From an uncultured Bacteroidota bacterium (GTDB lineage: Bacteria; Bacteroidota; Bacteroidia; Chitinophagales; Chitinophagaceae): 64,000 nucleotides of DNA. The stretch lies in contig CAJADG010000032.1 of assembly GCA_903938445.1 (NCBI GenBank), positions 1 through 64,000 on the forward strand, given 5' to 3'. A model generated the notes under the pieces. It was not told the DNA's origin and did not search any database. It saw only the letters and a list, made by a program, of their open reading frames with translations. This document shows, in pieces, positions 36,297-46,577 of the stretch. The stretch's first letter is position 1, and the number at the start of each line of letters is the position of its first letter. The position numbers and the translations under genes are program-made.

Positions 36297-36418
36297 CAAA
36301 CCCTTTCAACAAATCACTTCGTGCTTTGTTGGGTTTTTTGCTTCTGATCTGTTTACAAAAGCAAGCTTTTGACACAGCTTCGAAACAAAAAACCCCGTCA
36401 CTTTCGTGACAGGGTTTG
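36297..36418 (-). ncRNA. tRNA-linked structured element, copy 2 (trailer of tRNA-Leu)
   Basis: It has the same architecture as copy 1. In plus coordinates: closing stem CAAACCCT 36297-36304 with AGGGTTTG 36411-36418 (perfect), P4 AACAAA 36308-36313/TTTGTT 36325-36330 enclosing CAC/GTG, P2 GGGTTTTTTG 36331-36340/CAAAAAACCC 36386-36395, P3 CTGT 36349-36352/ACAG 36374-36377, inner hairpin 36356-36362/36365-36371 and P1 36391-36401/36406-36416. On the minus strand the P1 loop is GAAA and the inner loop is CTTG. Arm sequences of P2, P4 and the closing stem differ from copy 1 but still pair. Confidence 0.6.
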
Positions 36419-36502
36419 TGCCCAGAACAGGAATCGAACCTGCACTACCTTGCGATAACCAGATTTTGAGTCTAGCGCGTCTACCAGTTCCGCCATCTGG
36501 GC
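36419..36502 (-). tRNA. tRNA-Leu (anticodon CAA)
   Basis: This is an 84-nt type-II tRNA on the reverse strand. The acceptor arms GCCCAGA and TCTGGGC are perfect and the discriminator is A. The D-arm GGTAGACGC is present, the anticodon loop CTCAAAA (anticodon CAA) lies between CTAGA and TCTGG, and a variable arm and T arm GTTCGATTC follow. CCA is not encoded. Confidence 0.95.
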
Positions 36503-36549
36503 ATTATTATTCGGATAAGCAAGTTATCCAGGCGGGATGCAATATTACG

Positions 36550-37053
36550 TTAATGGTGGAAATCTTCCAAAATACGGTCAAGGTATTTTTTCTTGTAGTA
36601 ATAGTCCTTTATTTGCAGCATTGCTTCTTGGGGAATATCATTGATAGTATTAGCTTCCAAATACGCTTTAATAGGGCTGAAAATGTCATTTTTAAGGATG
36701 TTAATTTGGTCTAATATAATTTGCTTTTGCTCCTCGGTATCTGCGTCCATCCAACCCTCATTAAGTTCCATCATTTCCATTAAAAAATCAGGGGCTAAAT
36801 TGTATTTTTCATCTGGAACAATTTGGCCAGTTATTTCCAAAACATAGGGTAGAAGCTGTTCATTGTTATTCAATAAGGTAAATCCTTTATTAGCCATGGC
36901 TGATTGCTCCAAAGCAAGTTCTTGTTCCAAATCAGTGCTTTGTGCAAACTTGTCAGGATGTGATGCTCTTTGGATATTCATAAAAGCCGTTCTCAACTCA
37001 TTTTTATCTGTTGAAAATGCAATTGGTAATCCAAATAATTCAAAATAGTTCAT
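36550..37053 (-). CDS. hscB: Fe-S cluster assembly co-chaperone HscB
   Basis: This J-domain co-chaperone delivers the IscU-type scaffold to HscA/DnaK in iron-sulfur assembly. The N-terminal J domain (about 1-75) opens MNYFELFGLP and contains ASHPDKFAQ with the HPD motif. The C-terminal helical HSCB domain follows (about 85-160), with LAPDFLMEMMELNE as the scaffold-contact helix. Length (167) is normal. No isc genes adjoin it, so its placement is isolated. It is divergent from nothing and shares its strand with the downstream tRNA-Leu, 47 bp away. Confidence 0.92.
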   Translation of the reverse strand: MNYFELFGLPIAFSTDKNELRTAFMNIQRASHPDKFAQSTDLEQELALEQSAMANKGFTLLNNNEQLLPYVLEITGQIVPDEKYNLAPDFLMEMMELNEGWMDADTEEQKQIILDQINILKNDIFSPIKAYLEANTINDIPQEAMLQIKDYYYKKKYLDRILEDFHH

Positions 37054-37128
37054 TGTTATATTTTGTATTCAATATAAAAGTAGGGAAATGCATCAAGAGG
37101 GACTTATTAAAGAAGGAAAAGTTCCCAT

Positions 37129-37929
37129 TTATAAATGCAAATAGTAGGGTTTAAGTAATTTCACAAAGGCTTCTGTATAATTATTTTCAGCGTCTTTAAT
37201 GATAAAATTACTGCGCTTAATTTCTTTCACAGAATTATTTGTCTTTTGAAACTTTTGTAAAACTCTAAATGGTTTTTGTTTTGCAGCATTAAAAATGACC
37301 ACTTCTTCAACAAGTTCAATCCCTTCTTCGGCAGCTAATTTTTGCATGGTGTAGGCACGTAAAGCGGGTATTAAAACATAAAAAAATCCTTCAACTTTCA
37401 ATAATCTATCAACGTTTTGTATGAGTTCTTTCCAAGGAAGGGCAGTGCTATGCGATGCTAGGTTTTTATGTGTATTGGGGGATTTCAAATCACCTTCAAA
37501 AAATGGAGGATTGGAAATAATACAATCAAATAATTTTTTAACTGATTTCTCGGTTGTATTAAAATTTTGAATGGATATATTTTCTACAATAATATTTTCT
37601 TTCCAAGGGCTTGCTTCAATATTTTTAATCGCTTCTTTAACAGCTTCCGGTTCAATCTCTACAGCTGTAATTTTTGCAGAAGAATTTTTTGCAGAAGAAA
37701 TATTTAATGAGGATAATGTTTCAGGGGTTGAAAACTTTGCCTGAGCAACCATTAAACTTAATAATCCTGTACCTGTTCCAATATCTAAAATGGTACTAGC
37801 ATTTAAAATAGGTTCATCAGCAGCGAGCCAAGCACCCAACAAACATGCATCCGTACATACTTTCATGGCAGTATGCTCCTGATGAACCGTAAATTGTTTA
37901 AATTGAAAATAAGTGTTGGCCATTTGCAT
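37129..37929 (-). CDS. tRNA1(Val) (adenine-37-N6)-methyltransferase, TrmN6/YfiC family
   Basis: This is a Rossmann-fold SAM-dependent methyltransferase. The SAM-binding loop is ILDIGTGTGLLSLMVAQ (about 53-70), followed by the acidic strand end AVEIEPEAV and the adenine-N6 catalytic motif SNPPFFEG (about 139-146). The opening FQFKQFTVHQEHTAMKVCTDACLLGAW, quoted as FQFKQFTVHQ and TDACLLGAW, is the YfiC hallmark. A second start, ATG two codons later (37923), is equally likely. Its last codons and those of the sdh operon share the intergenic terminator region at 37966-37996. Confidence 0.9.
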   Translation of the reverse strand: MQMANTYFQFKQFTVHQEHTAMKVCTDACLLGAWLAADEPILNASTILDIGTGTGLLSLMVAQAKFSTPETLSSLNISSAKNSSAKITAVEIEPEAVKEAIKNIEASPWKENIIVENISIQNFNTTEKSVKKLFDCIISNPPFFEGDLKSPNTHKNLASHSTALPWKELIQNVDRLLKVEGFFYVLIPALRAYTMQKLAAEEGIELVEEVVIFNAAKQKPFRVLQKFQKTNNSVKEIKRSNFIIKDAENNYTEAFVKLLKPYYLHL

Positions 37930-37965
37930 CCGGTATAAAAAAGGAATTTAAAAGATTGTAAAAAT

Positions 37966-37996
37966 ACAAAAGGCAACCTAAATGATTGCCTTTTGT
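37966..37996. terminator. Hairpin between sdhB and trmN6
   Basis: ACAAAAGGCAA (37966-37976) and TTGCCTTTTGT (37986-37996) form a perfect 11-bp stem. On the minus strand it is followed by a T-rich tract, fitting a terminator for sdhCAB upstream of trmN6. Confidence 0.75.
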
Positions 37997-38016
37997 ACTA
38001 TTTTGTAAAATCAAAT

Positions 38017-38778
38017 TTATTCTTGTGTTAAACCTGCTCTTAAATATTCTTTATTTAAACGAGCAATATTTGCGATAGAGATTTCTTTTGGACAAGCTGC
38101 TTCACAAGCACCAGTGTTGGTACAAGATCCGAATCCTTCTTTATCCATTTGAGCCACCATATTTAAAACACGAGATTTTCTTTCTGGTTCCCCTTGAGGT
38201 AATTGCGCTAAGTGAGAAACTTTTGCACTTAAGAACAACATTGCAGAACTGTTTTTACAAGCTGCAACACAAGCACCACAACCAATACACATTGCCGCTG
38301 CAAAAGCTGCATCAGCATCATCCTTATTAATGGGTAAACTGTTTCCATCTACTGCATTACCTGTATTTACACTTACATAACCACCCGCTTGAATGATTCT
38401 ATCAAATGCCCCTCTGTCCACTGTTAAGTCTTTTACAATAGGGAAGGCGTTTGATCTCCATGGCTCAATAGTGATAGTATCTCCATCTTTAAAAGCACGC
38501 ATGTGTAATTGACAAGTAGTGTTTGCTTGCCAAGGACCATGTGGTTTTCCATCAATATACAATGAACACATTCCGCAAATACCTTCGCGACAATCATGGT
38601 CAAATGCAATTGGCTCTTCGCCAGTGGTAATTAATTTTTCATTCAATACATCTAACATCTCTAAGAAAGACATTTCATCAGAGATATCATTCACATCATA
38701 TTTTACAAAAGCACCTGTAGTGTTTGCGTTTTTTTGACGCCAAACTTTCAATTTTAAATTCAAATTATTGTGTGCCAT
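38017..38778 (-). CDS. sdhB: Succinate dehydrogenase / fumarate reductase iron-sulfur subunit
   Basis: This subunit carries electrons from FAD to the membrane quinone site. The [2Fe-2S] ligands lie in [13 protein letters not shown] with a later Cys in TTCQLHMR. The [4Fe-4S] and [3Fe-4S] ligands lie in [13 protein letters not shown] and [15 protein letters not shown]. At 253 residues it is full length. It is the last gene of an sdhC-sdhA-sdhB operon, which serves the TCA cycle and respiratory chain. The gap to sdhA is 36 bp. Confidence 0.95.
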   Translation of the reverse strand: MAHNNLNLKLKVWRQKNANTTGAFVKYDVNDISDEMSFLEMLDVLNEKLITTGEEPIAFDHDCREGICGMCSLYIDGKPHGPWQANTTCQLHMRAFKDGDTITIEPWRSNAFPIVKDLTVDRGAFDRIIQAGGYVSVNTGNAVDGNSLPINKDDADAAFAAAMCIGCGACVAACKNSSAMLFLSAKVSHLAQLPQGEPERKSRVLNMVAQMDKEGFGSCTNTGACEAACPKEISIANIARLNKEYLRAGLTQE

Positions 38779-38814
38779 ATTATTAGATTAAACTGGTAGT
38801 TAAATTTGTTAAGA

Positions 38815-40788
38815 TTATTTGTAGTTACGTTGAGAAGGTTTGATGACTTCATACTTTAATTCTTCCTTATGTAATTCCCACTCATGCTCCGCCTTCGCTT
38901 CCCATGCAGCAACATACATATAGTTTTCATCATCTCTTAATGCTTCACCATCTGGTGTTTGATATTCTTCTCTAAAGTGACCACCACAACTTTCGTTTCT
39001 ATTCAAAGCATCTACACACATTAACTCACCTAATTCAATAAAGTCCGCTACACGGTTTGCTTTATCTAATTCAGGATTGTATTCATTAATTTCTCCAGGG
39101 ATTCTTACATCACTCCAGAATTCTTTTTTCAATGATTGAATATCGGCAATTGCTTTTTTCAATCCTGCTTCACTTCTTGACATTCCACACTCATTCCAGA
39201 TAATTTTACCTAAACGCTTGTGGAAGCTTTCAACAGATTGTTTTCCATTAATGTTTTTCAATTTTTGAATGCGTTCTGCTACTGCTTTTTCAGCTTCCTC
39301 AAATGCAGGATGTGAAGTTGGGATAGGAGTGTTGTAAATTTCATCCGCTAAATTATTTCCTAAAGTGTAAGGGATTACAAAATATCCATCCGCTAATCCT
39401 TGCATCAAAGCAGATGCCCCTAAACGGTTGGCACCGTGGTCGCTAAAGTTGGCTTCTCCTAATGCGAATAATCCAGGAATATTAGTTTGTAATTCATAAT
39501 CTACCCATAAACCACCCATGGTATAGTGAACCGCAGGGTAAATACGCATAGGCACTTCGTATGGATTTTCTCCAGTGATTTTTGCGTACATATCAAATAA
39601 ATTACCGTATTTCTCTTTCACTACTTCCTTACCCATTACGATAATTTCTTCCTTGCTTGCATTGTGTAAACCTTGCTTGCTCGCTTCAATTTTACCGTAT
39701 CTTTCAATCGCTGCAGCATAATCTAAATAAACTGCTTGTTTTGAAGTTCCTACACCGTATCCTGCATCACATCTTTCTTTTGCAGCACGAGACGCAACGT
39801 CACGTGGTACTAAGTTTCCGAATGCTGGATAACGACGCTCTAAATAATAATCTCTTTCTTCTTCAGGAATTTCATTTGGTTTACGTGTATCACCTTTTGC
39901 TTTTGGAACCCAGATACGACCGTCGTTTCTTAATGACTCAGACATCAATGTTAATTTAGACTGATGATCACCAGAAACTGGAATACATGTAGGATGAATT
40001 TGAGTGAAACATGGGTTTGCAAAATAAGCACCTTGCTTATGCGCTTTCCATGCAGCAGTTACATTCGATCCCATTGCATTGGTTGATAAATAAAACACGT
40101 TACCATAACCACCAGTACATAATAATACTGCATATCCAAAATGTTTTTCTAATGCTCCAGTAATTAAATTACGCGCAATAATTCCTTTTGCTTTACCATC
40201 AATTTTTACCACATCCAACATCTCATGACGAGAATACATAGTTACATTTCCTAAAGCAACCTGACGCTCTAATGCTTGGTATGCACCAATCAATAATTGT
40301 TGACCAGTTTGACCAGCAGCATAAAATGTTCTTTGTACTTGTGTACCACCAAAACTACGATTACTCAATAGTCCACCGTACTCACGTGCAAATGGAACAC
40401 CTTGTGCAACGCATTGGTCAATGATATTACCACTTACTTCTGCTAAACGATGAACGTTTGCTTCACGTGCACGGTAGTCACCCCCTTTAATAGTATCATA
40501 AAATAATCTAAACACACTATCACCATCATTTTGATAGTTTTTAGCCGCGTTTATACCACCTTGTGCAGCAATACTATGTGCACGACGTGGACTATCTTGA
40601 AAGCAAAATGCTTTTACTTTATATCCTAATTCTCCTAATGAAGCTGCAGCACTTGCACCAGCTAAGCCAGTACCAACCACAATCACTTCCATTTTACGTT
40701 TATTCGCAGGGTTCACTAATTTACAATGACCTTTATAGTCTACCCATTTGTCATCTAAGTTTCCTGCAGGTATTTTTGAGTTTAACAT
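38815..40788 (-). CDS. sdhA: Succinate dehydrogenase / fumarate reductase flavoprotein subunit
   Basis: This FAD-dependent catalytic subunit oxidises succinate to fumarate. It has the dinucleotide-binding loop [17 protein letters not shown] near the N-terminus and the FAD-attachment segment [15 protein letters not shown]. The HPTCIP segment, [13 protein letters not shown] and the substrate-site [12 protein letters not shown] follow, with [15 protein letters not shown] near the FAD C-terminal site. At 657 residues it is the long type-B form found in Bacteroidota and epsilonproteobacteria. It sits between sdhC (40-bp gap) and sdhB. Confidence 0.96.
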   Translation of the reverse strand: MLNSKIPAGNLDDKWVDYKGHCKLVNPANKRKMEVIVVGTGLAGASAAASLGELGYKVKAFCFQDSPRRAHSIAAQGGINAAKNYQNDGDSVFRLFYDTIKGGDYRAREANVHRLAEVSGNIIDQCVAQGVPFAREYGGLLSNRSFGGTQVQRTFYAAGQTGQQLLIGAYQALERQVALGNVTMYSRHEMLDVVKIDGKAKGIIARNLITGALEKHFGYAVLLCTGGYGNVFYLSTNAMGSNVTAAWKAHKQGAYFANPCFTQIHPTCIPVSGDHQSKLTLMSESLRNDGRIWVPKAKGDTRKPNEIPEEERDYYLERRYPAFGNLVPRDVASRAAKERCDAGYGVGTSKQAVYLDYAAAIERYGKIEASKQGLHNASKEEIIVMGKEVVKEKYGNLFDMYAKITGENPYEVPMRIYPAVHYTMGGLWVDYELQTNIPGLFALGEANFSDHGANRLGASALMQGLADGYFVIPYTLGNNLADEIYNTPIPTSHPAFEEAEKAVAERIQKLKNINGKQSVESFHKRLGKIIWNECGMSRSEAGLKKAIADIQSLKKEFWSDVRIPGEINEYNPELDKANRVADFIELGELMCVDALNRNESCGGHFREEYQTPDGEALRDDENYMYVAAWEAKAEHEWELHKEELKYEVIKPSQRNYK

Positions 40789-40828
40789 ATTGAATCTTTT
40801 ATCTAAAGTGTAGAATTTTGTTGGAGTT

Positions 40829-41527
40829 TTATTTTACTAGATTAAAATAAAAACTAATTGGCATCATTGCAAAAGCCAATGGAATCAAGATCGCAAAGCC
40901 ATATCCGATTGAACTTATTAAAGCATGATATCTTTTATTATGAATACCAATTGTTTTGAAAGCACTTTGGAATCCATGTGCTAAGTGATAAGCAAGTGAT
41001 CCACATGCTAACACGTATAACAACACTACTAATGGATTTTGAAATACTGCTTGCATTTCGGCATATAAATTATGATACTCAGTTCCATTTAATTCAAATG
41101 TTTTTAAACCTTGAATATTTCCAACTCCACCTAATCTACTGGGAGTCCAAAAATGGTAGATATGCATAATTAAAAACATTAAAAGTAAAGTACCTAATAT
41201 GGCCATACTACGGCTATACCATTTACTTCCTTTTGAATAATTTACTGCATAACCAACCGATCTTTTACTTCTGTTTTCAAGCGTTAGCATGTACCCTTGA
41301 ATAATGTGTAAAAAGATGCCAAGGAATAGGCCAATTTCTAATACACGTGGCACTACAAAACTGCCCATGAAGTGTGCAGCTTTATTAAACATTAATCCAT
41401 TGTCGTTTGCCCAGATACAAGCATTTAAGCCTGCGTGAACTACTAAGAATAAGATTAAGAAAATGCCCGTGAAAGCCATTACTAATTTTTTCCCCACTGA
41501 GGATGTAAACATGTGTTTGAAGCTCAT
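40829..41527 (-). CDS. sdhC: Succinate dehydrogenase cytochrome b subunit
   Basis: This single large membrane anchor of the type-B complex carries two b hemes and has five predicted helices. They lie around residues 12-35 ([25 protein letters not shown], cited as [11 protein letters not shown]), 55-75, 100-125 ([20 protein letters not shown]), 150-175 and 205-228. Several histidines (HAGLN, HIIQGY, HIYHFW, HLAHGFQ) are positioned as heme ligands. A -7 box lies 25 bp upstream of the ATG, so the three genes form one transcript. Confidence 0.93.
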   Translation of the reverse strand: MSFKHMFTSSVGKKLVMAFTGIFLILFLVVHAGLNACIWANDNGLMFNKAAHFMGSFVVPRVLEIGLFLGIFLHIIQGYMLTLENRSKRSVGYAVNYSKGSKWYSRSMAILGTLLLMFLIMHIYHFWTPSRLGGVGNIQGLKTFELNGTEYHNLYAEMQAVFQNPLVVLLYVLACGSLAYHLAHGFQSAFKTIGIHNKRYHALISSIGYGFAILIPLAFAMMPISFYFNLVK

Positions 41528-41552
41528 ATAGTTAATGATTTAAAAATCGCTG

Positions 41553-41560
41553 CAAAAGTA
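41553..41560 (-). promoter_or_regulatory. -7 promoter box TACTTTTG of sdhCAB
   Basis: The reverse strand reads TACTTTTG, a perfect TAnnTTTG, ending 25 bp before the sdhC ATG. Confidence 0.5.
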
Positions 41561-41705
41561 AGCAGGAATTTAATACTAGCTATCAAACGTTTGAATGATT
41601 TTAAGCATTAATTCTAAATACCTTAACAATTTGTGCATTTATATAAGTTATTGACCTTTTGCATAAAAAAAATCAGCAAATCGGGATTTGGCCTATTTTT
41701 ACTAC

Positions 41706-42953
41706 ATGATAAAAGTGTTGGGTATATTATGGAATAGCTTCAAAATGGCTTTACAGGAGCTAAAAGTCAATAAATTAAGGACTTTTCTATCTTTATTTGG
41801 AATCACCATTGGTATATTTTGTATCATCGGGGTATTGGCTACTATCGATAGTTTAAAGACAAAAATTAGCAACGATTTATCTGGATTAGGGAACAACACC
41901 ATTTTTATAGACAAATGGGACTATAACGGAGGCCCAGAATATCCTTGGTGGAAGTTTGTAAAACGACCTTCCATGAAGATTAGTGAGATGGAATTTGTAC
42001 AAAAAAGATCTTCATTAGCCTCTAATATCGCCTTTTTCGTTTCTACGAGTGCTACTTTTTCCTATGAAGAAAACAATTTAAAGGGAGTTAATTTATATGG
42101 AGTGACTAGTGACTTTAATAAAATCCAAGCATTTAATATTGGTATAGGAAGATATTTTAATGAAACCGATTTTAATAGAGGGGTTCCCTATGCTGTAATT
42201 GGAGATAAGGTTGCCAATGAATTATATGGAAAACCCGAAAAAGCATTGGGCAAAACCATTACTTATGGAGGAAGACGTTTGCAAGTGGTGGGTATTGTTG
42301 AAAAGCAGGGTAGTTCAATGATTGGGGGGTTTGATTATGATAAAGCGGTCATCGTAACTTATGGATATTATGCTTCCATATTTAATCCAGATCAAAACAA
42401 TCCATACATTATGGTGCAAGCAAAGCCTGGTATACCTTCCAAGGCTTTGCAGGATGAATTAAATGGGATTATGCGTCAATTAAGAAAGCTAAGTCCTACT
42501 CAAGAAGATAATTTTACATGTAATGACGTTGCTCAATTTAAGGATCAAATTGAAAGCGTATTTGGCGCTATCAATAAAGGTGGATGGGCGATTGCAGGCT
42601 TGTCATTGTTAGTAGGTGCTTTTGGCGTAGCCAATATTATGTTTGTTACCGTTAGAGAAAGAACAAGTCAAATTGGTCTTAAAAAAGCAATCGGGGCAAA
42701 AAGTAGCACTATTTTATACGAATTCCTTTTAGAAAGTGCCTTTTTATGTATCATTGGAGGACTAGTTGGACTCTTCCTGGTATGGTTACTAACTGTAGCA
42801 CTAGGGGCATTACTTCCTTTCCCTATATTTATTGCACCTAGTATTATTTTCCTAGCCTTAAGTATCTGTATTATTTTAGGAGTCATTTCTGGAATCATTC
42901 CAGCTTCCATTGCTGCTAAAATGAATCCAGTAGAAGCAATAAGAACAAAGTAA
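41706..42953 (+). CDS. ABC transporter permease, MacB/FtsX type
   Basis: This 415-residue inner-membrane protein has the MacB topology. One N-terminal helix (LSLFGITIGIFCIIGVLATI, about residues 30-50) is followed by a large periplasmic domain (about 55-285). Three C-terminal helices belong to the FtsX domain (around 290-315, 340-370 and 380-405) with the ERTSQIGLKKAIGAKSSTIL loop that contacts an ATPase. No ATP-binding partner lies next to it, so it works with a protein encoded elsewhere. Such permeases couple to membrane-fusion proteins or lipoprotein release. ATG 41706 is preferred over an upstream TTG (41688). Confidence 0.88.
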   Translation: MIKVLGILWNSFKMALQELKVNKLRTFLSLFGITIGIFCIIGVLATIDSLKTKISNDLSGLGNNTIFIDKWDYNGGPEYPWWKFVKRPSMKISEMEFVQKRSSLASNIAFFVSTSATFSYEENNLKGVNLYGVTSDFNKIQAFNIGIGRYFNETDFNRGVPYAVIGDKVANELYGKPEKALGKTITYGGRRLQVVGIVEKQGSSMIGGFDYDKAVIVTYGYYASIFNPDQNNPYIMVQAKPGIPSKALQDELNGIMRQLRKLSPTQEDNFTCNDVAQFKDQIESVFGAINKGGWAIAGLSLLVGAFGVANIMFVTVRERTSQIGLKKAIGAKSSTILYEFLLESAFLCIIGGLVGLFLVWLLTVALGALLPFPIFIAPSIIFLALSICIILGVISGIIPASIAAKMNPVEAIRTK

Positions 42954-42998
42954 TTGATTGAAATTTTGGTAGACTTCATGTAAACTCAGTGTTTTAAT

Positions 42999-43006
42999 TA
43001 ACTTCG
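42999..43006 (+). promoter_or_regulatory. -7 box TAACTTCG next to tsaD
   Basis: It is a TAnnTTCG variant ending four bases before the tsaD GTG, which implies a leaderless transcript. Confidence 0.45.
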
Positions 43007-43010
43007 CGCT

Positions 43011-44033
43011 GTGTCTACAAAGCCAATCACGATATTAGCAATTGAGTCCTCTTGTGACGAGACGGCGGCATCTGTAATTTTAGAGGGTAAAATACTCTCT
43101 AATTATATTGCCAACCAGGCTGTCCATGAAAAATATGGCGGCGTAGTACCCGAATTAGCAAGTCGTGCACATATGGAAAATATTGTCCCTGTTGTAGATG
43201 AGTCGCTTAAAACAGCTTTCCCTAATTTATCGCATGTTGAAAGATTAGCTCAATTAGATGCCATTGCTTTTACGCAAGCACCAGGCTTAATTGGATCCTT
43301 ATTAGTGGGTGCACAATTTGCAAAATCTTTGGCACTTACCCTTGGCAAACCATTGATATCAGTACATCATATGCAAGCTCATGTGTTGGCGAATTTAATT
43401 GATGACAACCAACCAAGCTTTCCATTTTTATGTTTAACCGTAAGTGGTGGACATACACAAATTGTTCAATGCAATAGTCCTGCCGATTTAATTATTCTTG
43501 GAGAAACTATTGATGATGCAGCGGGTGAAGCTTTTGATAAAATCTCCAAAATATTAGGGTTGCCTTATCCTGGTGGCCCTGTGTTGGATAAATTAGCACA
43601 ACAAGGAAATCCCAAAGCATTTGAATTTGCAAAACCACAAGTGCCTGAATTAAACTATTCCTTTAGTGGTTTAAAAACAAGTGTACTGTATTTTATACAA
43701 AAACAAGAACCAGGATTTATCGAAGCCAATTTACATGATTTATGTGCTTCCGTTCAATATACGATCGTTGAAATTTTAATGAAAAAATTAAAGAAGGCGA
43801 TTCAACTAACAGGCATACGTGAAATATGTATTGCTGGAGGGGTGAGTGCCAATTCTGGGTTAAGGAATGGGGTACTAGAATTGGGAAAAAAGACACAGTC
43901 CAAAGTGTATTTGCCAAAGTTTGAATTTTGTACCGACAACGCAGCTATGATTGCAATTACAGCGCATTATAAATACTTGGCAGGGGCATTTGATGATCTT
44001 TCGGTGTCTGCGACAGCTCGTTCCAATTGGTAA
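43011..44033 (+). CDS. tsaD: tRNA N6-adenosine threonylcarbamoyltransferase TsaD
   Basis: With TsaB, TsaC and TsaE it makes t6A37 in ANN-decoding tRNAs. Motifs in order are ILAIESSCDETAASVI at the N-terminus, HHMQAHVLAN (metal-binding histidines), FLCLTVSGGHTQIV and EAFDKISKILGLPYPGG. The second metal site is FCTDNAAMIA, and ICIAGGVSANSGLR is also present. It has 340 residues, normal length, and a GTG start. The adjacent 5-bp spacing from its -7 box is notable. The ABC-F gene follows after 43 bp but has its own promoter box. Confidence 0.96.
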   Translation: MSTKPITILAIESSCDETAASVILEGKILSNYIANQAVHEKYGGVVPELASRAHMENIVPVVDESLKTAFPNLSHVERLAQLDAIAFTQAPGLIGSLLVGAQFAKSLALTLGKPLISVHHMQAHVLANLIDDNQPSFPFLCLTVSGGHTQIVQCNSPADLIILGETIDDAAGEAFDKISKILGLPYPGGPVLDKLAQQGNPKAFEFAKPQVPELNYSFSGLKTSVLYFIQKQEPGFIEANLHDLCASVQYTIVEILMKKLKKAIQLTGIREICIAGGVSANSGLRNGVLELGKKTQSKVYLPKFEFCTDNAAMIAITAHYKYLAGAFDDLSVSATARSNW

Positions 44034-44045
44034 GCTTAATTTGCT

Positions 44046-44053
44046 TAACTTTG
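44046..44053 (+). promoter_or_regulatory. -7 promoter box TAACTTTG of the ABC-F gene
   Basis: It is a perfect TAnnTTTG ending 23 bp before the ATG. Confidence 0.5.
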
Positions 44054-44067
44054 CGTCCTCAAATTAA

Positions 44068-45702
<1,635 letters not shown>

Positions 45703-45817
45703 ACAATTTGGTAACGATATAAGGCTAAGATTTTCAATGTTTTAGCAATATTTAGACCAATTTCAGCGTTTAGAATAAAAAAACTTAAAAAAAATGGGAT
45801 AGTAAGGGATATTTAGT

Positions 45818-45825
45818 TACCTTTG
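45818..45825 (+). promoter_or_regulatory. -7 promoter box TACCTTTG of the rpmB operon
   Basis: It is a perfect TAnnTTTG ending 23 bp before the rpmB ATG. The 146-bp gap upstream is AT-rich, with no other motif recognised. Confidence 0.5.
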
Positions 45826-45848
45826 CCGTCCGTAAAAAATTATTTCTC

Positions 45849-46085
45849 ATGGCTAGAGTATGTCAGATAACAGGAAAGAAACCGATGACTGGAAACAGCG
45901 TATCGCATTCTAATATCAAAACTAAACGTCGTTTTCTTCCAAATTTGCAAAAGAAGCGTTTCTTTTATGCAGAAGAAGATCGTTGGATTACCTTAAAAGT
46001 ATCTACTGATGCTTTAAGAACTATCAACAAAAATGGTTTAGGCGCAGTTGTTAAAGAATTAAGAGCAGCAGGCGAAAAAATCTAA
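45849..46085 (+). CDS. rpmB: 50S ribosomal protein L28
   Basis: This 78-residue basic protein of the large subunit has the characteristic opening [20 protein letters not shown] and [17 protein letters not shown]. It ends [12 protein letters not shown]. It is first in a short operon with rpmG and a DUF4295 gene, an order common in Bacteroidota. Confidence 0.97.
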   Translation: MARVCQITGKKPMTGNSVSHSNIKTKRRFLPNLQKKRFFYAEEDRWITLKVSTDALRTINKNGLGAVVKELRAAGEKI

Positions 46086-46120
46086 GTAATTAAGTAATTT
46101 AAGTATAATAATATACCATC

Positions 46121-46303
46121 ATGGCACGTAAAGGAAACAGAGTTCAAGTAATATTAGAGTGCACAGAGCATAAGACTTCTGGCATGGCTGGAACTAGCCG
46201 TTATATTACAACAAAGAACAAAAAGAACACTCCAGATCGTTTGGAGTTCAAAAAGTATAACCCAATTTTGAAAAAAGTAACTGTTCACAAAGAAATTAAA
46301 TAA
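46121..46303 (+). CDS. rpmG: 50S ribosomal protein L33
   Basis: This 60-residue large-subunit protein has the motif [37 protein letters not shown] and a final HKEIK. It lacks the zinc-binding Cys pairs (C- form; only one Cys). It lies 35 bp after rpmB and two bases before the DUF4295 gene. Confidence 0.97.
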   Translation: MARKGNRVQVILECTEHKTSGMAGTSRYITTKNKKNTPDRLEFKKYNPILKKVTVHKEIK

Positions 46304-46305
46304 TC

Positions 46306-46479
46306 ATGGCAAAAGCAGCATCTAAAAACGCGAAAGTAAAGGATTTAAAGGCTTCTGCTGAAGCTAAAAACTGGACAAAAGTAATTAAAGCTATCCGTAG
46401 CCCTAAAACAGGTGCGTATACTTTTAAAGAAAATATCGTTCATAAAGATAAAGTAACAGAATTCTTAGCAGCTAAGTAA
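46306..46479 (+). CDS. DUF4295 small basic protein
   Basis: A 57-residue gene too short for most gene lists starts with ATG two bases after the rpmG stop. The sequence is Lys/Ala-rich (MAKAASKNAKVKDLKASAEA, then WTKVIKAIRSPKTGAYTF and KDKVTEFLAAK). It matches the DUF4295 family that always follows rpmG in Bacteroidota. The basic composition and the position suggest an accessory ribosomal or ribosome-assembly protein, which is inference. A terminator follows. Confidence 0.88.
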   Translation: MAKAASKNAKVKDLKASAEAKNWTKVIKAIRSPKTGAYTFKENIVHKDKVTEFLAAK

Positions 46480-46513
46480 TTCTAGTCTTTACATTTCGTT
46501 AAAGAAAATATTG

Positions 46514-46543
46514 AAAGCTTCCCAACATGGGAGGCTTTTTTTA
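46514..46543 (+). terminator. Terminator of the rpmB-rpmG operon
   Basis: AAGCTTCCC and GGGAGGCTT form a 9-bp stem with a five-base loop, followed by a run of T. It lies 34 bp after the DUF4295 stop and separates the ribosomal operon from ftsY. Confidence 0.85.
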
Positions 46544-46565
46544 TATTCTCATCATTGCTTTTATG

Positions 46566-46573
46566 TAAATTCG
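46566..46573 (+). promoter_or_regulatory. -7 box TAAATTCG next to ftsY
   Basis: It is a TAnnTTCG variant ending four bases before the ftsY ATG. It lies after the ribosomal-operon terminator, so ftsY has its own transcript. Confidence 0.4.
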
Positions 46574-46577
46574 CACT

